Origin: Enterobacter cloacae complex sp. R_G8
GTDB taxonomy: Bacteria; Pseudomonadota; Gammaproteobacteria; Enterobacterales; Enterobacteriaceae
DNA: 64,000 nt
NCBI RefSeq assembly: GCF_024599795.1
Contig: NZ_CP102246.1
Span: forward strand, 2,790,001-2,854,000
Direction: 5' to 3'
The notes beneath the pieces are model-generated. The model saw only the letters and a program-made list of their open reading frames with translations, did not search any database and was not told the origin of the DNA. This document shows positions 1 through 9,528 of the stretch, in pieces. The position numbers and the translations under genes were made by a program. Positions within the stretch are counted from its first letter, which is position 1. Every line of letters starts with the position of its first letter.

Positions 1-3000
1 CGACGCTGTCCGTTGCCGATGCGGTAACGGTGTACAACGCTTCACCCAACGCGCCGACCTGATCTGCAGGAACGGTAGTCGTCCATTTCCCGTTGCTGTC
101 GACCATCGCGCTGTACGCTTTGCCGTTCAGCATCACGGTCACCACTGCGCCTGTCGCCAGGCCGGAAGCCGTACCGGAGATCGTCAGGTCCTGGGTTTTC
201 TCGGTGTTGTTGATCACATCGTCACCGGAAACGGTGTCAATGGTCAGTACCGGCGCGGTCAGGTTCACCTCCACGCCGTGCGTGGCGCTGTTGCTGTTGC
301 CCGCTTTATCGGTCAGCGCCGCGGTAATGGTGTAATCCCCGGCCGCCAACGCGGTGACGTCCGCCGCAGGCACGCCCACGCTCCAGTTGCCTGAGGCATC
401 CAGGGTGGCGGTGTAGGATTTGCCGTTGAGGGTAACGGTGACCACGTCGCCCGCCGCCGCGCCGGTTACGGAACCCGTGACAATCAGCGCCTGCGCATGC
501 TCGGCGCTGTTGATCACATCGTCGTCGGACACGGTGTTAATGGTCAGCTGTGGCACTGTGGTATCCACCAGCACATCGCGATCCGCAGAGGCCGGGTTAC
601 CCGCTTTATCGGAGACGGCGGCACTGATGGTGTAGTTGCCGTCGGTAATCGCGCCCACGTCTGCAGACGGCACGGTCACGCTCCAGCTGCCGTTCGTTTG
701 TACGGTGGTGGTGTAGTCCACGCCGTTCAGGGTCACGGTGACGGTCTGGCCCGCTTCGGCGTTGGTCACGCCGTTAACGACCAGATCCTGCTGCGCTTCG
801 GCCGCATTGATGATGTTGTTGTCGCTGACAATTTCAATAGACACCGTCGGCGCGGTGGCGTCCACGCTGTACTCGCGGCCTGCCGACGCGCTGTTGCCGT
901 TCACGTTGGTGACGCTCACCTGCACGCTGGCATCGCCGTCCGTCAGGCTGCCCAAATCGGCGGACGGTACGGTCGCCGTCCAGTTGCCGCTGGCATCGAC
1001 CGTCGCGGTGTACGACTTGCCGCCGAAAGTGATGGTAACGGTCTGGTTTTCTTCCACATTGGTGGTCGAGCCGGACAGCACCAGGTCCGCGCCTTTCTCT
1101 GCCGCGTTAATCACGTCGTCGGTGGCGATGGCGTTGATGCTGATGGCAACGGTCGCCAGATCCACCTTCACGTCGTGGCTGATGGAAACCGGATTGCCCG
1201 CCGCGCTCTGGCCTTCCACGGTCACGGTGACCGTGCCCGCATTCAGCGCGCTGACGTCTGCCGCCGGAATGGCCGCCGTCCAGGTGCCATCCGCCAGCAC
1301 GGTAGCCGCGTAGGTTTTACCGTTGACGGTGACCGTCAGCGCAGACCCGCTCGCCAGCCCGTCGCTGGAGCCGGTAATAATCAGGTTTTGCGCGTGTTCG
1401 ATGCTGTTGATCACATCATCGCCCGCCACAGTATCGACGCGCAGGCCCGGCAGGTTGGCGTCAATAGTAATGTCGCGCTCGCCAGTTCCGGTGTTGCCGT
1501 GGCCGTTGGTGACGCTGGCTGACACCGTCAGTTCGCCGTTACCGATGGCGGTTAAGACCGTGGACGGCACGTTGACCGACCAGCTCAGATCGTCCTGAAC
1601 CGTCGCGGTATAGGTATTGCCGCCGACTGAAACAGTGACAGTGTCACCGCTCGCCGCGCCGCTCACTTTGCCGCTCAGGGTCTGCCCGGCAGCCACTTCC
1701 GCTGCGTTAATGACATCGTCCGTGGCAACAGGGTTGATGGACACCTGCGGCAGCGCGCTGTCGACCAGCACGTTATGGCTGGTGTTTGCACTGTTGCCTG
1801 CGGTGTCGGTTACGCTCGCCGTCACGCTGTAGTTCGCTTCCCCCAGAGCCGACACGTGAGCAGCCGGAACGGTCACGCTCCAGTTGCCGCTGGCGTCGGT
1901 GGTGGCGGTATAGTTGATGCCGTTCAGGGTCACCGTAATGGTGGTGCCGTCCGGCTGGTTGCTGGTGCCGGACACCAGCAGATCCTGACCTTTCTCGGTC
2001 GCGTTGATCACGTCGTCAACCGCCAGGGTATTGATGGCAACCACCGGCGCGGTCAGGGAGACGTCAAACTCGTGCGTCGCCGTAGTGCTGTTGCCGGCTT
2101 TATCGGTGAGGGTAGCGGAAATCGTCTGCTCGCCGTTAACCAGCGCGCCCACGTCCGTCGCCGGAACGCCCACGCTCCAGCTGCCGGACGCATCCAGCAT
2201 GGCGGTGTACTCTTTGCCGTTCAGGCTCAGGGTAATCACGTCGCCCGCCTGCGCGCCCGTCACCTTGCCGGAGACGATCAGCGCCTGGCCGTGCTCGGCA
2301 ATATTCACGACGTCGTCGCCCGCAACGATGTTGAATGAAATCTGCGGTACGGTGGTGTCGACCAGCACCGAGGAGCCCGCGCTGGCCGGGTTGCCTGCCT
2401 TATCGGACACGCTCGCCGTTACCGCCGCGCTGCCGTCGGTGATGCCTGCCATATCCGCCGCCGGAACGTCGAGCGTCCAGCTGCCGTCCGCCTGCACCTG
2501 CGCGGTGTACTGATTGCCGTTGAAGGTCACGGTGACCGTCTGGCCTGCTTCGGCAGTAGAGGTGCCGCTCAGGGTCAGATCCTGCGCCGCCTCTGCCGCG
2601 TTCAGCATATTGTCATTGCTGATAGTGTTGATGGCCACCGTCGGCGCGGTGGTATCGACGCTGAATTCCTGCGCCGAAGACGCCGCGTTGCCGTTCACGT
2701 TGGTGACGCTGACCTGCACGCTGGCGTCGCCGTCTTTCAGGCTGCTCAAATCAGCTGACGGTACGGTCCAGGTCCAGTCGCCGTTGGCATCCACCGTCGT
2801 GGTATAGGTTTTACCCGCGAAGGTGATGGTTACGGTCTGACCCGCCTCAACGTTGGACGTGGTGCCGGAAAGCACCAGGTCCTGGCCTTTTTCCGCCGCG
2901 TTGAGCACGTTATCGTCGGTCACGCTGCTGATGGTGATGGCGACAGGCGCGAGATCGACGTCCACGATGGTCCCGATAGCCACCGGGTTGCCGGAGGCAT

Positions 3001-6000
3001 CCTGCGCGCTTGCCTTGATATCCAGCGAACCGTCCGCCCACTGGGACACGTCGGCCGCCGGCACCGCCGCCTGCCAGGTGCCGTCCGCCAGTACCGTTGC
3101 GGAATAATCTTTGCCGTTGATGGTCACGGTCACGGTGCTGCCCGCCGCCAGATCGCTACTGGTACCAGACACAATCAGGTTCTGCGCGTGTTCAATCACG
3201 TTAATCACGTCATCACCTGCGACGGTATCAATCCGCAATCCCGGGAGCTGGGCGTCGATGTTGAAGTCGAGAGAAGAGGAGCCGGTATTGCCGTGCGCGT
3301 TGGTCACGCTGGCGGATACGGTGAGGTCGCCGTTGCCGAGCGCGGTAAGCTGGCTCTCGCTTAACGGCAGGCTCCAGGTGAGATCGTCCTGCACGGTAGC
3401 GGTATACGTCTGGCCGCCAAGGATAATAGTGACAGTGTCACCTGACGCCGCGTTCGTCACCTTACCGGTCAGGGTTTGTCCTGCCGCCACTTCCGCTGCG
3501 TTAACGATATTGTCGCCCGCCAGGGTGTCGATCATCACCACCGGCAGCGAGCTGTCCACCAGCACATCGTGTGAGGTTGAGGCGCTGTTGCCTACGCTAT
3601 CCGTGACGCTCGCCGTCACGGTGTAATGGGCTTCTCCCAGCGCGCTAACGGCTGAGGCCGGTACGGTCACGCTCCAGTTACCGCTGGCGTCAGTAGTGGC
3701 GTTGTAATTGATGCCGTTCAGGTTAACGGTGATGCTGGTCCCTTCTGGCTGGTTACTTGTGCCGGAGAGCAGCAGATCTTCACCCTTCTCGGTCGCGTTA
3801 ATCACGTCGTCCGCCGCCAGCGTGCTGATGGCGATAACAGGCGTCACGGTATTCACCACCACATCCAGTGAACTGCTTCCGGTATTGCCGGATCGGTCGG
3901 TCACGGAGACATCGATGGTCCAGGTACCGTCCGTCAGACCCTGCACGACGGACGCGGGCAGGCCAAGGCTCCAGTTCCCCGCCGCATCCACCACCGTGGT
4001 GTAATCGACGCTGTTAATGGTGACGGTCACCCGATCGCCCGCTGCCGCACCGGTGACGGAGCCGCTCAGGATCTGCGCCTGTGAATGCGCGAGCTGGTTA
4101 ACGGTATTGGTGTCGGTGACAAAGTCGTTAATGGTTACCTGCGGGACGGTCGCATCCACCAGCCCAACGCGGTCTGCGCTGCTGCTGTTGCCCGCCACGT
4201 CACTCACGGTTGCCGTCACCGTGACGGTGCCGTCGGTCAGAGCGCCGACATCCGCAGCCGGTACGTTCACCGTCCAGGTCCCGTCACTCTGGACGGTGGT
4301 CTGATAGTGCTTGCCATTCAGCGTAACGGTAACCGTCTGTCCCGCCTCAGCATTGCTGCTGCCGCTTAAGGTCAGATCCTGCTGCGCTTCGGCCGCATTA
4401 ATGATGTTGTCGTCGGTCAGGTTATCGATCGTAATGGAAGGCGGTAAGGTATCCACGGTCACCACGCGCGACGCGTCGGCGCTGTTGCCGCTGACGTTCG
4501 TCACGCTGACGCTGACCTGCGCGCGTCCGTCGATCAGCGTCTCCATGGCGCTGGCCGGCACGGTCAGGCTCCAGGAGCCGTCCTGCTGCACCTGCACGGT
4601 AAAGGTCTGGTCGGCGAATTTCACCACCACGGTCTGCCCCGCTTCCACGCCCTGCGTCTGGCCGGAAAGAGTTAAGTCCGCGCCTTTTTCCGCCGCGTTC
4701 AGCAGGTCGTCGCCGGAGACGGTATCAATGGTGACCGCCACGGCGTTCAGATCGAGTTCAATCGGGTGTTCAGCCGCAACGGTATTGCCCCAGGCATCTA
4801 CCGCGCTGACGCTAACCGTCATGCCGCCCGCCGTCCAGGCCTGCAGGTCCGCCGCCGGAACGCCGATCTGCCAGTTGCCGCTGGCGTTAACCGCGGTAAC
4901 GTACTCAACGTTGTTGATGGTGACGACAATCTGCGTCCCCGCGGCCAGATGGGTACTGGAGCCGGTGACGCTCAGATCCTGCTGCTGTTCAATGGCGTTG
5001 ATCACGTCATCGCCGGAAATGGTGTTCACACGCAGGCCCGGCAGCTCCGCGTTGATATTGATATCACGCTCGCCGGTGCCGGTATTGCCGTGCGCGTTAG
5101 TGACGGAGGCGCTGAAGGTCAAATCGCCGTCGCCGAACGCCTGAAGATCCGCTGACGGGATTTTCACGCTCCAGGTCAGATCGCTGCCAACCGTTGCGGT
5201 GTAGTTCTTGCCGCCGACGGTGACAGAGACGGTATCGCCTGCCGCCGCGCCGGTAACGCGTCCGCTGAGGGTTTGATCGACGCCCGCTTCGGCGTTATTG
5301 ACCAGGTTGTCGCCCGCAAACGTATTGATAATGACCTGCGGCTGCACGGTGTCCACCAGCAGATTCGCCTCGGCAGAGCCGCTGTTACCCACGCTGTCGG
5401 TGCCGCTGACGCTCACGGTGTAAAGGGTGTTCGCCAGATTCAGCACGTCAGAAACCGGTACCTGAACCGTCCAGATACCGTTTTCAACCGTGGCCTGATA
5501 GTCAACGTTGTTTAACGTGACGGTGATGGCGCTGCCGTTTGGCAGGTTGCTGGTGCCGCTCAGGCTCAGGGGCTGCATCGCCTCCTGCGCGTTCAGGACG
5601 TTATCCTGGCTGATGGCGTCAATCGTGAATTCCGGCGGGTTTCCGCTCAGCGTCACGCCGTGCGTCGCGCTGCCGGTGTTGCCCGCAGCATCAGTGACGG
5701 AGACAGAAATCGTGTGGCTGCCCTCACCGAGTGCGCCGATGACGGAGGCAGGCACGCCGACGCTCCAGCTGCCGTCGGCAAGCACCACGCCGGTAAAGCT
5801 CTGGCCGCCAACGGTCACGGTCACCACGTCGCCTGCCGCCGCGCCGCTCGCCTTCCCGGAAACAATCTGCGCCTGGCCCTGCTCGCTGGTGTTCAGAATG
5901 TCGTCACCCGCGACGGTGTTGATCGTCACAACGGGAGCGGCGGTATCAACCGTGAAATCGGCAGTGGTGGAAGAACCGTTACCCGCTTTGTCGCTGACGT

Positions 6001-7351
6001 TGACCGTCAGGGTGTGTCCGCCGTTAGCCATCGCCTGTACTTCACCGGCAGGAAGCGTGACGGACCAGGTGCCGTCGCTGCCCACGGTCGCCGTGTGATT
6101 TTTACCGTTCAGCGTGACCGTCACAATCTGGCCCGCTTCCGCATCGGTTTTACCGTTAATCGTCAGCGGCTGATTATGTTCAGCGGCGTTAATGATATTG
6201 TCCTGCGCGATCGCGTTCACGGAGAGCGCAGGCGCAACGGTATCGACGCCAATCGTCTGACTGCCGCTCACGATATTACCCGCCGCGTCTTTGCCGCTCA
6301 CGTTGACCGTCCAGGTGCCGTCGCCCAGCGCCTGCGCGTCTGCGGCAGGGACCTTCACGCTCCATGCGCCATGGGTGCCCACGTTCGCGGTATAGGTTTT
6401 GCCGTTCAGCGTGACGGTCAGTTCCGTTCCCTGCGCCAGGTTTTTGCTGGCACCCGAGAGCGTAAAGCCTGCAGATTGCTCGCTAGCGTTGATGACGTTA
6501 TCGCCCGCCGTTGTTGCCAGCGTTACGCTCGCCTCGGCAGTGTCAACGGTCACGGTGATGCTACCTGCGGAGGTGGTTTTACTGCCGTCGATCTGCACCA
6601 CTGACCAGGTATGCTCCCCGTCAGCCTGGGTGGGAAGTTGTACTGTCCAGGTCCCCTCTTTACTGACCATGGCGCTGGCAATGGTGCTGCCGCTGCTGTC
6701 TTTGATCTGAATGGTCGCACCCGGCTGGCCGGTACCGCTAAAGGTTGGCGTGTTATCGTCAGTGATCGCTTTTGCACTCAACACACCCTGCTTGTCACCC
6801 GCGTTATCGGTGAGCAAAAAGGTCGGCGTTGCACTCTCAACGTCTTTCGTATTATCAATGACTTTGGTTTTTGTTTCGCCATCACCCCCGTGCGCAAGCA
6901 GTGCACCGATGGCACCGCCGCCTAATGCCGCCCCCGCAATCCAGCCCCACGGTGCATCGCTCAGCAAACTGCCCTGCTCAAGGAAGGGTTCAATGCTGCT
7001 GATTGGTGTGGCCTGTGCGGTCAATTCGGTAACGGCTACGCCTGACGCTTCCCCGGCATCGGCAAAAGAAATATGTGTTAATTCCTGATTATCGTTAAAT
7101 ACCAGTTCGGACTGGTTATGGGTTTCAGGATCTTCAACAAAATAGTTATTGCAGCGAATAACGCTGCCATCTTTCATATAAATGAGGAGGTCTTTTCCCT
7201 GGCGGACGTAACGCACCACGTCCTGAGCAGAACCCTGGATTTCAATCACGCTCGGCGATGAAATGGAGACCGACAGATTACCTTCGCCGGTTAATTTCGT
7301 TTTCTCCGCCGTTTTGCGAATGATGACATCAACAACTTTAGTGTTACTCAT
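1..7351 (-). CDS. BapA-like giant repeat adhesin (5' part, C-terminus beyond window)
   Basis: About 2450 codons are open from the ATG at 7351 to the window edge without a stop. A strong ribosome site (AAGGAGAG) lies 5 bases before the start. There is no Sec signal. Residues 1 to about 125 resemble the BapA prefix region, and a glycine/alanine-rich hydrophobic stretch follows at about 132-150 (GWIAGAALGGGAIGALLAHG). From about 165 onward it is nothing but Ig-like repeats of about 99-100 residues, with recurring elements such as VTVTLNGKTYTA, DGTWSV, AAGN and VDT. Family knowledge: such proteins (BapA, LapA, SiiE) are exported by type I secretion and act in biofilm or host attachment; the export signal would be at the missing C-terminus. 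The TolC-like gene upstream on the same strand fits this. Whether it is orthologous to Salmonella BapA cannot be decided from this part. Confidence 0.9.
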   Translation of the reverse strand, partial: MSNTKVVDVIIRKTAEKTKLTGEGNLSVSISSPSVIEIQGSAQDVVRYVRQGKDLLIYMKDGSVIRCNNYFVEDPETHNQSELVFNDNQELTHISFADAGEASGVAVTELTAQATPISSIEPFLEQGSLLSDAPWGWIAGAALGGGAIGALLAHGGDGETKTKVIDNTKDVESATPTFLLTDNAGDKQGVLSAKAITDDNTPTFSGTGQPGATIQIKDSSGSTIASAMVSKEGTWTVQLPTQADGEHTWSVVQIDGSKTTSAGSITVTVDTAEASVTLATTAGDNVINASEQSAGFTLSGASKNLAQGTELTVTLNGKTYTANVGTHGAWSVKVPAADAQALGDGTWTVNVSGKDAAGNIVSGSQTIGVDTVAPALSVNAIAQDNIINAAEHNQPLTINGKTDAEAGQIVTVTLNGKNHTATVGSDGTWSVTLPAGEVQAMANGGHTLTVNVSDKAGNGSSTTADFTVDTAAPVVTINTVAGDDILNTSEQGQAQIVSGKASGAAAGDVVTVTVGGQSFTGVVLADGSWSVGVPASVIGALGEGSHTISVSVTDAAGNTGSATHGVTLSGNPPEFTIDAISQDNVLNAQEAMQPLSLSGTSNLPNGSAITVTLNNVDYQATVENGIWTVQVPVSDVLNLANTLYTVSVSGTDSVGNSGSAEANLLVDTVQPQVIINTFAGDNLVNNAEAGVDQTLSGRVTGAAAGDTVSVTVGGKNYTATVGSDLTWSVKIPSADLQAFGDGDLTFSASVTNAHGNTGTGERDININAELPGLRVNTISGDDVINAIEQQQDLSVTGSSTHLAAGTQIVVTINNVEYVTAVNASGNWQIGVPAADLQAWTAGGMTVSVSAVDAWGNTVAAEHPIELDLNAVAVTIDTVSGDDLLNAAEKGADLTLSGQTQGVEAGQTVVVKFADQTFTVQVQQDGSWSLTVPASAMETLIDGRAQVSVSVTNVSGNSADASRVVTVDTLPPSITIDNLTDDNIINAAEAQQDLTLSGSSNAEAGQTVTVTLNGKHYQTTVQSDGTWTVNVPAADVGALTDGTVTVTATVSDVAGNSSSADRVGLVDATVPQVTINDFVTDTNTVNQLAHSQAQILSGSVTGAAAGDRVTVTINSVDYTTVVDAAGNWSLGLPASVVQGLTDGTWTIDVSVTDRSGNTGSSSLDVVVNTVTPVIAISTLAADDVINATEKGEDLLLSGTSNQPEGTSITVNLNGINYNATTDASGNWSVTVPASAVSALGEAHYTVTASVTDSVGNSASTSHDVLVDSSLPVVMIDTLAGDNIVNAAEVAAGQTLTGKVTNAASGDTVTIILGGQTYTATVQDDLTWSLPLSESQLTALGNGDLTVSASVTNAHGNTGSSSLDFNIDAQLPGLRIDTVAGDDVINVIEHAQNLIVSGTSSDLAAGSTVTVTINGKDYSATVLADGTWQAAVPAADVSQWADGSLDIKASAQDASGNPVAIGTIVDVDLAPVAITISSVTDDNVLNAAEKGQDLVLSGTTSNVEAGQTVTITFAGKTYTTTVDANGDWTWTVPSADLSSLKDGDASVQVSVTNVNGNAASSAQEFSVDTTAPTVAINTISNDNMLNAAEAAQDLTLSGTSTAEAGQTVTVTFNGNQYTAQVQADGSWTLDVPAADMAGITDGSAAVTASVSDKAGNPASAGSSVLVDTTVPQISFNIVAGDDVVNIAEHGQALIVSGKVTGAQAGDVITLSLNGKEYTAMLDASGSWSVGVPATDVGALVNGEQTISATLTDKAGNSTTATHEFDVSLTAPVVAINTLAVDDVINATEKGQDLLVSGTSNQPDGTTITVTLNGINYTATTDASGNWSVTVPAAHVSALGEANYSVTASVTDTAGNSANTSHNVLVDSALPQVSINPVATDDVINAAEVAAGQTLSGKVSGAASGDTVTVSVGGNTYTATVQDDLSWSVNVPSTVLTAIGNGELTVSASVTNGHGNTGTGERDITIDANLPGLRVDTVAGDDVINSIEHAQNLIITGSSDGLASGSALTVTVNGKTYAATVLADGTWTAAIPAADVSALNAGTVTVTVEGQSAAGNPVSISHDVKVDLATVAISINAIATDDVINAAEKGADLVLSGSTTNVEENQTVTITFGGKSYTATVDASGNWTATVPSADLGSLTDGDASVQVSVTNVNGNSASAGREYSVDATAPTVSIEIVSDNNIINAAEAQQDLVVNGVTNAEAGQTVTVTLNGVDYTTTVQTNGSWSVTVPSADVGAITDGNYTISAAVSDKAGNPASADRDVLVDTTVPQLTINTVSDDDVINSAEHAQALIVTGSVTGAAAGDVVTVTLNGKSYTATLDASGNWSVGVPAADVTALAAGDYTITAALTDKAGNSNSATHGVEVNLTAPVLTIDTVSGDDVINNTEKTQDLTISGTASGLATGAVVTVMLNGKAYSAMVDSNGKWTTTVPADQVGALGEALYTVTASATDSV
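200..5400 (-). repeat. Higher-order tandem repeat: six Ig-domain unit, about 1.795 kb, about three copies
   Basis: Within the adhesin the basic period is about 298 bases: the domain-junction sequence can be followed at roughly 219, 519, 807, 1107, 1406, 1706, 2005 and onward to 6490. On top of this there is a longer period. The block containing CGCAGGCCCGGCAG (1441) returns as CGCAATCCCGGGAG (about 3234) and CGCAGGCCCGGCAG (about 5031). Likewise GCGCGTGTTC near 1390 and 3184 corresponds to TGCTGTTC near 4985. Spacing is 1793-1798 bases, that is six domains. Domains six apart are more alike than neighbours, which points to duplication of six-domain blocks. Confidence 0.8.
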
Positions 7352-7449
7352 ATTTCTCTCCTTGCAGGTGCACGGATTCCTGTGGATATGTCCACCAGAT
7401 GGATGTAGCTATCCCTGGGAAAATTCACCCATTATTTTCAGACTTATTT

Positions 7450-7480
7450 CGCGCAACAATGCGCGTATTTTTTCAACTCA
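7450..7480 (+). other. Short hairpin followed by T-run in tolC-like/adhesin gap
   Basis: CGCGCA-ACAA-TGCGCG forms a 6-bp stem and is followed on the plus strand by TATTTTTT. No plus-strand gene precedes it. On the minus strand, the direction of both flanking genes, there is no U-tract, so it may only attenuate read-through or be chance. Confidence 0.3.
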
Positions 7481-8810
7481 AATCGGGTAATTTTGCGGCA
7501 GCGTTTTTCTCAATTCCAATAAGCGGCATAAGATTATCAACAGCGGCAGCGTAATTAATTGCCGAACTCCAGCCATCATATTCCGCGATTATTTTCGCGG
7601 AGGTGGCCTGCCAGACGTCCTGTTCAACGCTGAGCAAATCATTAATGCTGCGCTTGCTCAGGGTATATTCATTTCGGTAGACCTCGCGCGCACGTAACGC
7701 ACTCTCCAGCTGTAACGCTCCGGCGGCCATTCTTCCGCGCGCGCCGGTCCAGTCTGCCTGCGCGACGGAGGCTTTTTGCAGCACATCGAATCGCGCCTGA
7801 TCGACCTGAGACGACGCCATCGCCCTGGCCCCTTCAGCCTGACGGACGCGAGCGGACACGGCTCCCCCCTGATAAAGGGGCGCATCGATATTGAGCTGTA
7901 TCTGGTCATCCCAGTAAGAACGGTTATCGGACTCATAACGCGTGCGTCCTCCTTTCAGGCTTAAGGTTGGCCAGTGCTGAGATTTTGCGGTTTCCACGCC
8001 ATACTGGGCCGAACGTTCCATATTCTGCGCGGCCATCACCGCCGGTATCAGTGAATAATCAATCTGGTTAACGGCATCCTGTTCAACGGCGAGCTTCGCA
8101 GGCACCGGTGAATAGGATTCAGCCTGCATGCCCGTCAATACCGCCAGTCTGGCGCGGGCACTGTTTAACGCGGCGCTGTACTGTTCAACCGTCGCCTGCA
8201 TTCCGGCGATCCGTGTGCGAGTCTGCAGTTCATCGGAGGTTGAACTTACGCCCGCATCCGCGCGCAGTTTCGCCAGTTGCTCCACGTTTTTGAGGGCCTG
8301 AACATTCTCTTTAGCCGCCTCTAACAGATCGCTGTAGCGTTTGACTTCCACATAGCTCAGCGCGGTTTTTTCCGCCACCGCTGAGAGCGTCTCCATCAGC
8401 TGGTAACGATAGCTATCACGTCGCGCAGAAGACTGGCTGATACTGTTATTCGTCTTTCCAAAGTCATAGATAAGCTGCGTGAGGCTCAATCCCCAGGCCG
8501 CGGAATTTCTCAGCGACCCGCTGGAATCGGTAGTCTGGCTATGGCCTGTACTGCCGTTCAGCGATATTTGCGGCATCCATCCGCTACGCGCTTCATCTAT
8601 TTGCGCCTGACCAATACCTAATTGTGCCGCCTGTTGGCTGACCGACGGATCGCGATCGATGGCAAACAGGATACTTTCTTTTAACGTTGTCTTTGGAATC
8701 GGGGCAATACCCACCACACCGCTATTGGCATTGGCTGTATTGATGCCTATCGAAATTAATATCAGCGTTGCGGATATTCGTAACGATTTATAATTTCGCC
8801 ATATCGTCAT
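7473..8810 (-). CDS. TolC-family outer-membrane factor for type I secretion
   Basis: The protein has 445 residues. The N-terminus holds a signal peptide (hydrophobic ATLILISIGINTANA, residues about 14-28). The rest is the helical OEP repeat pattern: YDFGKTNNSISQSSARRD in the first half and YQGGAVSARVRQAEG in the second, each the usual aromatic-x-G motif followed by a long helix. It would form the trimeric outer-membrane channel of a type I exporter. It lies 122 bases upstream of the adhesin on the same strand, so the two are probably cotranscribed. It is the likely equivalent of the TolC homologue of the Salmonella bap locus. The ABC transporter and adaptor are not in the window and may lie beyond the adhesin. 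Ribosome site CAGGGAG precedes the ATG by 6 bases. Confidence 0.88.
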   Translation of the reverse strand: MTIWRNYKSLRISATLILISIGINTANANSGVVGIAPIPKTTLKESILFAIDRDPSVSQQAAQLGIGQAQIDEARSGWMPQISLNGSTGHSQTTDSSGSLRNSAAWGLSLTQLIYDFGKTNNSISQSSARRDSYRYQLMETLSAVAEKTALSYVEVKRYSDLLEAAKENVQALKNVEQLAKLRADAGVSSTSDELQTRTRIAGMQATVEQYSAALNSARARLAVLTGMQAESYSPVPAKLAVEQDAVNQIDYSLIPAVMAAQNMERSAQYGVETAKSQHWPTLSLKGGRTRYESDNRSYWDDQIQLNIDAPLYQGGAVSARVRQAEGARAMASSQVDQARFDVLQKASVAQADWTGARGRMAAGALQLESALRAREVYRNEYTLSKRSINDLLSVEQDVWQATSAKIIAEYDGWSSAINYAAAVDNLMPLIGIEKNAAAKLPDLS

Positions 8811-8844
8811 TTATATCTCCCTGAGTTTACGTGTTGTTCAACCA

Positions 8845-8912
8845 TTTACCCAAAAAGAGGTATAGATATTCAGACAAATATTACTCACCCCCCGTCGTAA
8901 ATTTTGGGTAAA
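8845..8912. promoter_or_regulatory. 11-bp inverted repeat flanking the CsgD-like box
   Basis: TTTACCCAAAA (8845-8855) and TTTTGGGTAAA (8902-8912) are perfect inverted copies 46 bases apart, with the CsgD-like box and the probable -10 between them. The arrangement suggests paired operator half-sites or a loop, but no specific regulator is recognised. Confidence 0.35.
8881..8891 (-). promoter_or_regulatory. CsgD-box-like site upstream of the adhesin operon
   Basis: Read on the minus strand the sequence is GGGGTGAGTAA, 9 of 11 matches to the published CsgD consensus CGGGKGAGNKA. It ends 17 bases upstream of a possible -10 (TATACC, plus-strand 8859-8864), and the gene start is a further 50 bases on. 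Salmonella bapA is known to be CsgD-controlled, which makes the match meaningful, but it is one short site. Confidence 0.4.
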
Positions 8913-9472
8913 AGCTCCCTATACCCATTTCCATTGGAGATGAGAGCCGTTCTGTGTCCTATATAAAATTAAGAATTTACTTACTTCTTAAACTGGTTGG
9001 CAGCATAACAAAATGTGGTATAAGCAACTACACCCACAATGTTATCGTGGTGTTACAAATAAGAAAAATCATGGGGTTTCTGGACAAAGTCTTAAAAATG
9101 GCCTTTCAAGTGAAACAAACAAAGTCCTTGTTATTTAAGTGAAATTAGAAATTCGTCGGATGTACATTTTTGCGTTAATTTCATGGCGCGTCAGACACAA
9201 AGATTTTCAAAGAACTGTCAATTTAAGTAACTGCCCCATCTCTTTTGGGATCAAAAGCTATACGGGCTGAATATTTTGGCGCATTATCTCTTAAATTAAT
9301 TTATTAATGAAATAAAACACCGGTAAACGATTGCTAACTGGTTACATAAACCAAACGGTCAGAATAAACATCGTCATAACATACTGATTACCCCTCGCAA
9401 CCGTACACTTATATTTAATCAATATAAAATCAATAATCACTGCTTTGAACTAAAAAGACGTTCCCCTTCCCT

Positions 9473-9516
9473 TTGCGACAAAATGCTGTATTATGCAAAC
9501 TATTGCGACATTTTGC
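9473..9516 (+). promoter_or_regulatory. Direct repeat, probable autoregulatory operator of the DeoR regulator
   Basis: TTGCGACAAAATGC (9473-9486) and TTGCGACATTTTGC (9503-9516) share 11 of 14 bases and start exactly 30 bases apart, about three helical turns. A TATTAT -10-like element (9489-9494) sits between them and the DeoR gene starts 12 bases downstream. DeoR-family repressors commonly bind repeated sites over their own promoter. Confidence 0.5.
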
Positions 9517-9528
9517 AGGATTCATCCT

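Larger units (their letters stand above)
8811..9528. other. Long AT-rich intergenic region between divergent genes
   Basis: These 718 bases separate the tolC-like gene (minus) from the DeoR gene (plus). The left 100 bases hold the sites listed separately and the right 60 hold a direct repeat. The middle (about 8950-9450) is much more AT-rich than its surroundings. The only open frame (8954-9142, 62 codons) has no convincing ribosome site or recognisable product. The length and AT content fit a silenced, multiply regulated promoter (H-NS type), as is common for biofilm adhesins; this is inference. Confidence 0.5.

Noticed and set aside
1-7000. 300-base periodicity considered as a CRISPR or satellite array
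   Set aside because: The period is an open reading frame of Ig-like domains; there are no short identical repeats with unique spacers.
93-7088. Many plus-strand open frames of 60-340 codons across 1-7 kb
   Set aside because: They are antisense shadows of the high-GC repeat adhesin: low-complexity Ser/Thr/Val/Ala or Arg/His/Gly content, repeated every 300 bases, without ribosome sites.
8954-9142. 62-codon plus-strand frame in the AT-rich gap
   Set aside because: Composition follows the AT-rich noncoding DNA, no clear ribosome site and no recognisable product.
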